Part shown: positions 34,998 through 41,320 of the stretch, piece by piece
How the letters are laid out: every line of letters begins with the position of its first letter
How positions within the stretch are numbered: the stretch's first letter is position 1
Assembly (NCBI RefSeq): GCF_050314255.1
Contig: NZ_JBNPMZ010000007.1
Span: forward strand, 62,001 to 126,000
Source: Claveliimonas sp034178805
GTDB taxonomy: Bacteria > Bacillota > Clostridia > Lachnospirales > Lachnospiraceae
Reading direction: 5' to 3'
DNA: 64,000 nucleotides
Notes under the pieces: generated by a model
Seen by the model: only the letters and a program-made list of their open reading frames with translations
Databases searched by the model: none
What the model was told of the DNA's origin: nothing
Translations under genes and position numbers: made by a program

Positions 34998-35032
34998 AAA
35001 GACGGTTTCCACAAGGAAATCGTCTTTTTGTT
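34998..35032 (+). promoter_or_regulatory. Terminator-like hairpin in the leader of TauE/SafE copy 2
   Basis: AAAGACGGTTTCC (34998-35010) pairs with GGAAATCGTCTTT (35015-35027, one wobble) around ACAA, followed by a T-rich tract. It lies only about 15 nt after the expected start of transcription and before the gene's ribosome binding site, so it would act as an attenuator rather than end a gene. Confidence 0.6.
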
Positions 35033-35082
35033 TTCTACGATATTTTATATATCAAAAACAATCAATCTAGGAGGATGAGAAA

Positions 35083-35949
35083 ATGAGTATTGCAAAAATT
35101 TTAGTTTGGGTCCTTATTATATGGACCGCTGTATTCGGGGTTTATTATGTAAAAGACGTGTTAAAACACAAAGAAGATTTTAAAGATGTCAAATACATAC
35201 CAACAATTATTATCGGTGTCCTGGCCAATTTCTTCGACACATTGGGAATCGGAAGCTACGCTACTTCTACCACAGCATTTAAATTCACAAAGTCATGTCC
35301 GGATGAACTTATTCCCGGAACATTAAATGTAGCTTATGCCATTCCCGTTGTAGTTGAGGCAGTTGTATTCATCCAGAAAGTTACTGTTGATCCGCTCACT
35401 CTGGTTCTTATGATAGGCTCCGCAATCCTGGGTGCTGTTATCGGAGCTTCCGTAGTATCTAAATGGGACCTCAAAAAAGTTCGTATTGCTCTTGGTTCCG
35501 CTCTTATAGCACTGGCAATCGTTATGGTATGCAAACTCCTCGGTGTTGGTCCATTTGGTATCGTAGGAAGCGCAACAGCTCTTACAGGTGTAAAACTCTT
35601 AATTGGTGTAGTTGCCAACTTTGTTCTTGGCGCTCTGATGATCGTAGGTCTTGGACTTTATGCACCATGTATGGCTCTTGTACTTCTGCTTGGAATGAGC
35701 GCAGATGTTGCTTTCCCAATCATGATGGGTTCCTGTGCATTCCTGATGCCTTCTGCAGGTATTAAGTTTGTAAAAGAAGGAAAATACAACAGAGCATCTT
35801 CTCTTGTACTTACTGTCACCGGAGTTATCGGTGTACTGATTGCATGCTTCATCATTACATCACTTCCATTAACAGTCCTGACATGGATTGTTACAGCCGT
35901 AATGATTATCTGTGCAGTTATTTTCTTCAAAGACGCAGCTAAAGCTTAG
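35083..35949 (+). CDS. TauE/SafE family permease, copy 2
   Basis: This 288-residue paralogue of the preceding gene has the same motif order: KDVLKHKEDF near the N-terminus, GIGSYATSTTAFKFTKSC, and PIMMGSCAFLMPSAGI. About eight membrane spans are predicted. AGGAGG lies before the ATG. The two genes are a tandem duplication that has diverged but kept separate promoters and leaders, so each is probably controlled on its own. Substrate unknown (organic anion or sulfur compound by family). Confidence 0.75.
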   Translation: MSIAKILVWVLIIWTAVFGVYYVKDVLKHKEDFKDVKYIPTIIIGVLANFFDTLGIGSYATSTTAFKFTKSCPDELIPGTLNVAYAIPVVVEAVVFIQKVTVDPLTLVLMIGSAILGAVIGASVVSKWDLKKVRIALGSALIALAIVMVCKLLGVGPFGIVGSATALTGVKLLIGVVANFVLGALMIVGLGLYAPCMALVLLLGMSADVAFPIMMGSCAFLMPSAGIKFVKEGKYNRASSLVLTVTGVIGVLIACFIITSLPLTVLTWIVTAVMIICAVIFFKDAAKA

Positions 35950-35956
35950 ACCCCCG

Positions 35957-35990
35957 AAAGGGCAGGACACATCGTCCTGCCCTTTCTATT
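35957..35990 (+). terminator. Terminator after TauE/SafE copy 2
   Basis: AAAGGGCAGGAC (35957-35968) pairs perfectly with GTCCTGCCCTTT (35974-35985), followed by CTATTTCTAT. Confidence 0.85.
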
Positions 35991-36007
35991 TCTATATTAC
36001 AACAAAG

Positions 36008-36041
36008 AAAAGGCACGACTTAAAAAGTCGTGCCCTTTCTT
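36008..36041. terminator. Bidirectional terminator (end of candidate ncRNA)
   Basis: GGCACGACTT (36012-36021) pairs with AAGTCGTGCC (36025-36034). T-rich tracts flank both sides, so it can end the plus-strand transcript as a backup and the minus-strand candidate RNA at 36012-36301. Confidence 0.75.
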
Positions 36042-36301
36042 TTTGGTATGTCATTGAGAGGTTATCTCGTTGCACTGCAGTTTTGTGTATATACAAAGCT
36101 GGGGAATGCTTCTCATAATGAGATAGTATATATTAATTGGAGTTCACCGTTGCAGGATCATTCTTGGGGGAAATGATCGGCAACAGCATAACTGCAATTG
36201 CAACCACTGGGGTTAAAACTCATCTGTACGCTTTAAAAATAATAAGCAGTTACCTTTTTCGTCCTAAAAAGTTAACCGCCATTGGTTCGCACATCTAAGT
36301 T
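36012..36301 (-). ncRNA. Candidate orphan structured non-coding RNA, about 290 nt
   Basis: A promoter (36308-36336) and a terminator (36012-36034) on the minus strand frame a 290-nt stretch without a credible gene. The RNA would fold into clear hairpins: GTTA-N-CTTTTT with AAAAAG-N-TAAC near the 5' end, GTTGC...GATCATT with AATGATC...GCAAC in the middle, and TTTGT/ACAAA and TATCTC/GAGATA pairings near the 3' end. It does not match tmRNA, RNase P or SRP RNA signatures I know; 6S RNA is possible but unproved. Confidence 0.5.
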
Positions 36302-36307
36302 GCTTAT

Positions 36308-36336
36308 AATATAGCACCACTTTTTTTAATCGTCAA
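36308..36336 (-). promoter_or_regulatory. Promoter of the candidate ncRNA
   Basis: On the minus strand: TTGACG (36331-36336), 17 bp, TATATT (36308-36313) with extended TGC. Confidence 0.7.
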
Positions 36337-36465
36337 TGCTATTTTTTTCAAAAAATTAATTTTATGCACGTTGCCAAATAATGGTATTTTTCACTCAATT
36401 TTTTTGTTCACTTTACCGTATTAAATCATTAACTCATTATCATGCAGAAGTCTTTTTAAAAGCAT

Positions 36466-36495
36466 ACAGCTCCATCGTACTATCAATGGAGCTGT
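36466..36495 (-). terminator. Terminator of the gcvH-fchA-folD operon
   Basis: On the minus strand ACAGCTCCAT (36486-36495) pairs with ATGGAGCTGT (36466-36475), followed by ATGCTTTTAAAAAG. The T run is short. Confidence 0.7.
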
Positions 36496-36512
36496 GACAT
36501 ATCAATCAGTTA

Positions 36513-37370
36513 TTATTTTCTTTCAGCCACGGCTTCTGCCGCACGGACTACATGTTTGGCCAGCACTGAGGTAGTAATGCTTCCAACACCTCTCGGAACC
36601 GGGCTGATATAAGATGCTTTTGACTCTACAGTCTCAAAATCCACATCTCCACACATATTTCCATCTTCATCTACATTAATGCCCACATCCGCAATAACGG
36701 TTCCTTCACTCACCATATCCGACGTAATCATCTTAGCCTTACCAGCTGCCGCAACAAGTATTTCTGCCCTTCGACACACTTCCGCGAGATTCACTGTTCT
36801 GGTATGGCAGACTGTAATGGTTGCATTCTTCTTCAGTAACATCATGGCCAATGGCTTTCCCACTACCATACTGCGTCCAACTACGGTTACATTCTTTCCC
36901 TTCGGATCGATACCGTAGTAGTCCAGCATCTCCACTACTGCCTCCGCAGTACATGGAGCGTATCCAGACTCATCACCCGCAAACACCTTTGCCATATTAA
37001 CAGGGCACATACAGTCCATATCTTTTTCCGGATGAATCATAGCCTTAATTGGCTCTTCATCCAAATGCTTTGGCAACGGAAGGAAGAGCAGAATTCCATG
37101 AACACAGGGATCATCATTCACCTTACGGAACTCCTCTTCGAAATCCTCCTGTTCAATTTCTTGGGGAAGTTCTAAAATTCTGCATTCGATTCCAATTGTC
37201 TCCATCCGTTTTTTTGCACCGCGCTCATAAGCCAGGTCATCCGGACGCTCTCCCACTCTCACAATCGTCAGACAGGGATGAACTCCCTTTTCTTTCAGGC
37301 ATTCTACCTTTTTTATCAGCACTTCTTTCATGGCATTTGCCACGTCAGCGCCCTTCATCAATACACTCAT
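36513..37370 (-). CDS. folD: Bifunctional methylene-THF dehydrogenase / methenyl-THF cyclohydrolase
   Basis: This 285-residue enzyme interconverts 5,10-methylene-, methenyl- and 10-formyl-tetrahydrofolate. The catalytic Tyr/Lys region reads LAYERGAKKR (about 46-55), the substrate loop LFLPLP, and the NAD(P) site VVGRSMVVGKPLAMMLL (about 165-181). It follows fchA by 9 bp and forms an operon with fchA and gcvH, giving a one-carbon module. Both FolD and FchA can catalyse the cyclohydrolase step, a redundancy also seen in other Clostridia. Confidence 0.95.
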   Translation of the reverse strand: MSVLMKGADVANAMKEVLIKKVECLKEKGVHPCLTIVRVGERPDDLAYERGAKKRMETIGIECRILELPQEIEQEDFEEEFRKVNDDPCVHGILLFLPLPKHLDEEPIKAMIHPEKDMDCMCPVNMAKVFAGDESGYAPCTAEAVVEMLDYYGIDPKGKNVTVVGRSMVVGKPLAMMLLKKNATITVCHTRTVNLAEVCRRAEILVAAAGKAKMITSDMVSEGTVIADVGINVDEDGNMCGDVDFETVESKASYISPVPRGVGSITTSVLAKHVVRAAEAVAERK

Positions 37371-37379
37371 CTTTTCCTC

Positions 37380-38006
37380 CTAACGGATCTTGCCAAGCAC
37401 TCCCGCATATATTTTTTCCTGCATCCTGCGTGCTTCCTCAATCATATCATCTGATTCTTTATTCAGGCGCTCTGCCTGTTCCCGATCTTTCATTAACCGG
37501 GTATTAATGTAGACATTCAGAGAAGCTCCTTCTAATGCTGCACGTGCAAACAGTACCGCAACTCCCACGTCACTGATTGCAATTTTACTGCCCTTTTCTC
37601 CAAGTGTTTCAAGAAGCTCCATCACTTTGGCAACAGTCTTCATAATCTGCAGCGGAACAATACTGGCTTCATACAGTGCTTTTTCCATCACTCTTTCCTT
37701 TTCTTCCTTCTGCTCCGGCGTATCCTTTGGAAGTCCGTATGCTTTGGACAAAGGCTCGAATGCTTCTGCATCTTTATCCGTAAGGTCAATCAGCTCTTTC
37801 TGCAGATTCTGAAGCTGTTCTTTTACCTCAATAATCTCTTCTTCTACATCTGCATACTTTTTCTTTCCAATCGTCAGATTTGCCACCATCATTCCAAGCG
37901 CAGAGGAAAACGCTCCCACTGCCGCGGATGCACCCCCGCCGCCCGGAACCGGTGCGGCAGAGGATAATACTTCCAGAAAATCTGTTGTTTTCTGTTCTAA
38001 CATCAT
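37380..38006 (-). CDS. fchA: Cyclodeaminase/cyclohydrolase family protein (methenyl-THF cyclohydrolase type)
   Basis: This 208-residue all-helical protein matches the FTCD cyclodeaminase domain, with the signature APVPGGGGASAAVGAFSSAL (about 16-35). Stand-alone members act as methenyl-THF cyclohydrolase (FchA) or formimino-THF cyclodeaminase. With folD next door the cyclohydrolase role is likely. It has its own promoter at 38074-38102 as well as read-through from gcvH. Confidence 0.85.
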   Translation of the reverse strand: MMLEQKTTDFLEVLSSAAPVPGGGGASAAVGAFSSALGMMVANLTIGKKKYADVEEEIIEVKEQLQNLQKELIDLTDKDAEAFEPLSKAYGLPKDTPEQKEEKERVMEKALYEASIVPLQIMKTVAKVMELLETLGEKGSKIAISDVGVAVLFARAALEGASLNVYINTRLMKDREQAERLNKESDDMIEEARRMQEKIYAGVLGKIR

Positions 38007-38073
38007 ATTTCTCTTCTCCTTAAAATAATCCTGATATTACGCCATCTGCATCCCAATTTCCATACCGCCTTTT

Positions 38074-38102
38074 ATTTTACATTTTTTATGTTATCTTTTC
38101 AA
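38074..38102 (-). promoter_or_regulatory. Candidate internal promoter for fchA-folD
   Basis: On the minus strand: TTGAAA (38097-38102), 17 bp, TAAAAT (38074-38079). It lies in the 150-bp gcvH-fchA gap and would allow transcription independent of the glycine riboswitch. Confidence 0.6.
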
Positions 38103-38157
38103 CATTTATCTCTTATTTTTAGGCATGACATGTACTGCTGCACCAACAACACTTCTC

Positions 38158-38535
38158 CTACGCTTCGCTCTCTACGAACGCCTTGTATTCCTCTGCTGTA
38201 AAAAGTTCTTCTTTCTCTGTGATATCTTTCACTTTTACGAACCATGCATCATAAGGTGCTTCATTGATTTTCTCCGGAGCATCCAACAGATTCTCATTAA
38301 TTTCACATACTGTTCCGGATACCGGTGCGTACACGTCAGATACCGCTTTTACAGATTCAACATCTGCGAAAGGCTCACCTATTACAATCACATCCCCCTC
38401 TTCCGGAAGATCTATAAATGCCAGCTCTCCAAGCTCAGACTGTGCATAATCTGTAAGACCAATAATTGCTACATCTCCTTCTTCCCTTACCCATTCGTGT
38501 GATTTTGAATATAATAAATCTTCTCTTAATTCCAT
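38158..38535 (-). CDS. gcvH: Glycine cleavage system H protein
   Basis: This 125-residue lipoyl carrier begins MELREDLLYSKSHEWVRE, with AAGGAG before ATG 38535; the open frame extends upstream without a site and into the riboswitch. The lipoylation site lies in DVESVKAVSDVYAP (about Lys62). It would carry the aminomethyl group of glycine between GcvP and GcvT, which are not in the window. It is controlled by the glycine riboswitch directly upstream. A wider lipoate-carrier role is possible. Confidence 0.94.
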   Translation of the reverse strand: MELREDLLYSKSHEWVREEGDVAIIGLTDYAQSELGELAFIDLPEEGDVIVIGEPFADVESVKAVSDVYAPVSGTVCEINENLLDAPEKINEAPYDAWFVKVKDITEKEELFTAEEYKAFVESEA

Positions 38536-38589
38536 TTTTTCTCCTTTTTCTTTTATTTTTGCTTTAATTACTGTTCTGTCAAATAATAT

Positions 38590-38760
38590 AAAAAGGAACC
38601 GTATCATCCATATCCGCGGATGTTGCAGTTCCCTTTCGCATATCTTTCAGAGCATTGTACAAATCCAATTCCGTTTCCTGAGAGCTTCAAATCATCTCTT
38701 GCCCCTTCACCATTCTGACAACATGGGCAAAATCTCTCTCGAATTCATCAGCCAATCATT
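38590..38760 (-). promoter_or_regulatory. Glycine riboswitch (single aptamer) with terminator platform, upstream of gcvH
   Basis: On the minus strand the aptamer (about 38643-38745) shows the conserved order: GAGAGA, the TTGCCC/GGGCAA helix ending GGTGAAGGGGCAAG, CTCTCAGGAAAACGGA-like core (here CTCTCAGGAAACGGA), an ATTG/CAAT hairpin, and GCTCTGAAAGA. It is followed by a terminator (38590-38633: GGAAC with GTTCC plus an ATCC/GGAT inner stem, then TTTTT). Glycine binding would decide read-through into gcvH. Confidence 0.85.
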
Positions 38761-38845
38761 TATCTTTGGATTGTTGTTACTTTTCTACCTGCACTCAAAA
38801 ATGTATAATATCAAGATTGGTGGTTTTGCTTTTAATTCAGACCCG

Positions 38846-39325
38846 CTATTTATTTTCCTGATCTTTCTTACGCATCTTAAGCTTTAAGAGAGCTTTTGCT
38901 TTTAGGCAGTCGATACGATCCATATTATTTTCACCAACGATATTCGTCTCTTCACCTGTCGCACTCTTATTGATATCTACAATCGCATCCAGATAATCAT
39001 TCACAACTACAAACTGTGCAACTGTACCGTTAAACGTAATTCCTGTAACAGGAATGCCACGCTTACCAATCTGCTCAATTGTATTTGTGTAATCAACATG
39101 ACTGTTTCCCCAACCGTCACAGGAGATGATCACACCATCTGCACGCATACATTCTGCCGCAATAGCTGCTCTCGTACCAACAAGCATCTTGTCTTCGTTA
39201 CCATCCGGAGAACCGACAAGCATAATCCCCATCAGATCAAGGTCTGTATCTTCTGCAACAACCTCAAGAAGCGGGTCCCTGAAGTGATGTAATGATGTTT
39301 CTTTTGTTGAAGGACCAATTCCCAT
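38846..39325 (-). CDS. prdE: Proline reductase-associated protein PrdE (PrdA C-terminal-half paralogue)
   Basis: This 159-residue protein matches the C-terminal (pyruvoyl-subunit) half of PrdA: MGIGPSTKETSLHHFRDPLL aligns with PrdA from IGPASKEMTRHYWREPLV just after Cys424, and the later VGSP, GWGNSHVDY and QIGKRGIPVTG segments also correspond. It begins with Met where PrdA has the processed Cys, so it cannot form a pyruvoyl group in that way. It follows prdD by 17 bp with a strong GGGGAGG site. A scaffold or stabilising role is the usual family annotation. Confidence 0.88.
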   Translation of the reverse strand: MGIGPSTKETSLHHFRDPLLEVVAEDTDLDLMGIMLVGSPDGNEDKMLVGTRAAIAAECMRADGVIISCDGWGNSHVDYTNTIEQIGKRGIPVTGITFNGTVAQFVVVNDYLDAIVDINKSATGEETNIVGENNMDRIDCLKAKALLKLKMRKKDQENK

Positions 39326-39342
39326 ATTCTTTTCCTCCCCTC

Positions 39343-40110
39343 TTACTGCATGGAACGGATAATTCCGTCTCTGTATTCATTCGGTGTAACTATTACCGGC
39401 ATATTTCCCATATCAATGATGGATTTTGATCCGATAGAACAAGATGGCTCTTTCGAGAACATATGTGTATCATACATCGCTCCCTGGCCTGCAACCTGTT
39501 TGATAATCAAAACACGTTTCTTGCCAGGGCGTACTACATCATGATATACATGTTTCTCCGTACACTGATTTCCATTAAATTTTTTTAGTTTCTCTCTGAA
39601 AATATTAATGAATTTATCACAAAGCAAATGCGCTTCTGTCGGACCCGGTCTTTCCTGTCCCATTCCTGCCGCAAGCGTGACATCAAAGGAAATAATCACA
39701 TCATTATCTCCCGGAGTACCCGCTTTATTAAGCACAAGCTGCTCTTTTAAGTTACCTTCTGACGATCCAAATTCATGACACTGTTTTCCATTAACATCTA
39801 CACCGGTAAGCATCACATAAACACCTGTAATTGTATGTGTGATTCCTTCGCCCAATTCTCCGAGCACCTTTGTAGAAATTGGAATAATATCCATGATAGT
39901 ATTCGTCCAACGATCATGATCTCCCGGCTGGATTACCTGGATATCAATATCTGTGATATGCTTTGCATCCTTTAATAATTCCGGGATGATATCTTTACAA
40001 ACAGTCATCTTTCCGCCTGTTGTGATATCATTACGGTCACCTTCGACAACCGTATCCATATGAAATGCTTTAATGGTAAGGCGACGTAATTTCTGTTCCT
40101 CAACTGCCAT
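39343..40110 (-). CDS. prdD: Proline reductase-associated protein PrdD (PrdA N-terminal-half paralogue)
   Basis: This 255-residue protein matches PrdA residues about 180-420: LRRLTIKAFHMDTVVEGDRN corresponds to the region after PrdA's linker, and FGSSEG, GPTEAHLLCDKFINIFRE, GQGAMYDTHMF and the last residues DGIIRSMQ align with the run up to PrdA Cys424. It lacks PrdA's N-terminal domain and Ala/Pro-rich linkers. I chose ATG 40110 (11 nt after AGGAGG). It forms a unit with prdE, apparently with its own promoter. Confidence 0.88.
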   Translation of the reverse strand: MAVEEQKLRRLTIKAFHMDTVVEGDRNDITTGGKMTVCKDIIPELLKDAKHITDIDIQVIQPGDHDRWTNTIMDIIPISTKVLGELGEGITHTITGVYVMLTGVDVNGKQCHEFGSSEGNLKEQLVLNKAGTPGDNDVIISFDVTLAAGMGQERPGPTEAHLLCDKFINIFREKLKKFNGNQCTEKHVYHDVVRPGKKRVLIIKQVAGQGAMYDTHMFSKEPSCSIGSKSIIDMGNMPVIVTPNEYRDGIIRSMQ

Positions 40111-40164
40111 GTTTTCCATGTCCTCCTTTAGCAATTTTTTCGCTACGTAAACTCATCTGTTTTT

Positions 40165-40192
40165 ATTTTATCACACCTATATACAAAATCAA
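40165..40192 (-). promoter_or_regulatory. Candidate promoter for prdD-prdE
   Basis: On the minus strand: TTGATT (40187-40192), 16 bp, TAAAAT (40165-40170) with extended TGA. It lies after the terminator at 40237-40261. Confidence 0.55.
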
Positions 40193-40231
40193 TCATTTTT
40201 TATTACTCTTTCTGCTATCAAAGAAAGAATC

Positions 40232-40261
40232 TAAAAAGGGGAATGGACAAACCATTCCCCT
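40232..40261 (-). terminator. Terminator between prdB and prdD
   Basis: On the minus strand AGGGGAATGG (40252-40261) pairs perfectly with CCATTCCCCT (40237-40246), followed by TTTTTAG. It should end most prdA-prdB transcripts before prdD. Confidence 0.85.
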
Positions 40262-40279
40262 CTTGAAGTTCGCTGTATA

Positions 40280-41005
40280 TTAGATTTTAGCAACATACTC
40301 AAATGGCAATGGCACGATCTTTCCAGGTGTCTGGATCTCAACCAACTGCTCAAGAGTAGCTTTTACGATAGCTGTCTGCTGTTCCACATTGTGAGGACCA
40401 CCTGCATTAGCACCCATAGGTACCAACGGAGCAACCGCACGTGGAGTACCAGTCTGACGTACAACTGGTGGAAGAGCTGCAATAATAATTGTAGGAATTC
40501 CAGCTTCTTCAATCGCTCTCTGCACCAATACTGCAGAGCGGTGGCAGGTACCTCAGCCAGCTGTGAGGATTGCTGCGTCTACGCCTTCCTCTTTCAGCAT
40601 TGCTGCTACTGCTGGACCTGTCTCGTTTTTAAATTTTTCCTGGTTTCCGCCACCACCCATGAATCCTGCATGGAACGGAGCTGTAGCCTTAATAAATCCT
40701 TCTTCTACTAATTCATGAAGTCTGTCGATAGGGAACATACAGTTGATATCTTTATTAACATCACTGTTATCATATCCACCATGAGATACCATCAATTTAT
40801 CTGATGGACATTTATCATCGATCTTTCTCCAAGTAAAGTCACCTGCAAGGTTAAATCTTTCCTGATCAACCTGATGTACACCTGCTGCTGTAGCAAGAGC
40901 AACTGTCATATCTTTCAACTCTTTTTCTACTGGTGTCCATACCATCGGTGGAGTAATTGGAACGAAGATTTCTGATTGTAATCCTTTAACAACCGTTAAA
41001 CTCAT
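40280..41005 (-). CDS. prdB: D-proline reductase selenoprotein subunit PrdB (Sec at in-frame UGA)
   Basis: This 241-residue subunit carries the catalytic selenocysteine of D-proline reductase, which reduces D-proline to 5-aminovalerate. The reading frame is split by TGA at 40553-40555; both halves are in the same frame and homologous. The context is AILTAG-U-GTCHRSAVLV, the usual Sec-x-x-Cys arrangement with Sec at residue 151. A hairpin fit for a bacterial SECIS follows. It pairs with processed PrdA. selA, selB, selC and selD are all in the window, so the codon can be decoded. Not a pseudogene. Confidence 0.96.
40514..40540 (-). promoter_or_regulatory. Candidate SECIS hairpin of prdB
   Basis: On the mRNA, CGCTCTGCA and TGCAGAGAGCG (40540 down to 40514) form a stem with a GTATTGG loop, 12 nt after the UGA. 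Position and size fit a bacterial SECIS bound by SelB. Confidence 0.65.
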
Positions 41006-41007
41006 TT

Positions 41008-41304
41008 TTATTCCTCCTCTTTCTTTAAACGAGCGTTCATCTCTGCTTGTTTACGACGCTCTTTTTCTAAATTACTGACGTACTTCTCATGGATTTCAGG
41101 ACCAAGCTGCTCCGGGAAACTCATATGCCATCCAAATTCCTGACCGATTTTTGGTTCAGTATCACAGATAAACATTCTCTTTGGAGCTTTGAAGAATCCC
41201 AATCGTCCTTTCAAATCTACACTGATGCTGCAATCATCAACATCAACACAAATTCCTTCCATGTATATGATTCTGTCACCATATTTCAATCGTTCGTCAT
41301 TCAT
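41008..41304 (-). CDS. CBO2463/CBO2479 domain protein of the prd operon
   Basis: This 98-residue acidic and basic-mixed protein lies between prdA and prdB, where proline reductase operons of Clostridia carry a short gene of the CBO2463/CBO2479 type. It reads LKYGDRIIYMEGICVDVDDC and has a charged, helical C-terminus (EKERRKQAEMNARLKKEEE). It starts 16 bp after prdA and ends 2 bp before prdB. Its function is unknown; the place suggests assembly or stability of the reductase. Confidence 0.8.
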   Translation of the reverse strand: MNDERLKYGDRIIYMEGICVDVDDCSISVDLKGRLGFFKAPKRMFICDTEPKIGQEFGWHMSFPEQLGPEIHEKYVSNLEKERRKQAEMNARLKKEEE

Positions 41305-41320
41305 TTAAAACACCTTATTC

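Noticed and set aside
36173..36298. 41-codon plus-strand ORF inside the candidate ncRNA region, possible small toxin
   Set aside because: The purine tract is too near the ATG, and there is no membrane-type sequence or family match; the minus-strand promoter and terminator explain the region better.
38602..38845. Small plus-strand ORF at 38699-38887
   Set aside because: It lies in the glycine riboswitch and the end of prdE on the other strand and has no ribosome binding site.
40280..41005. prdB as two ORFs or a pseudogene
   Set aside because: Both parts are in one frame across a TGA in the known Sec position, and selA, selB, selC and selD are present.
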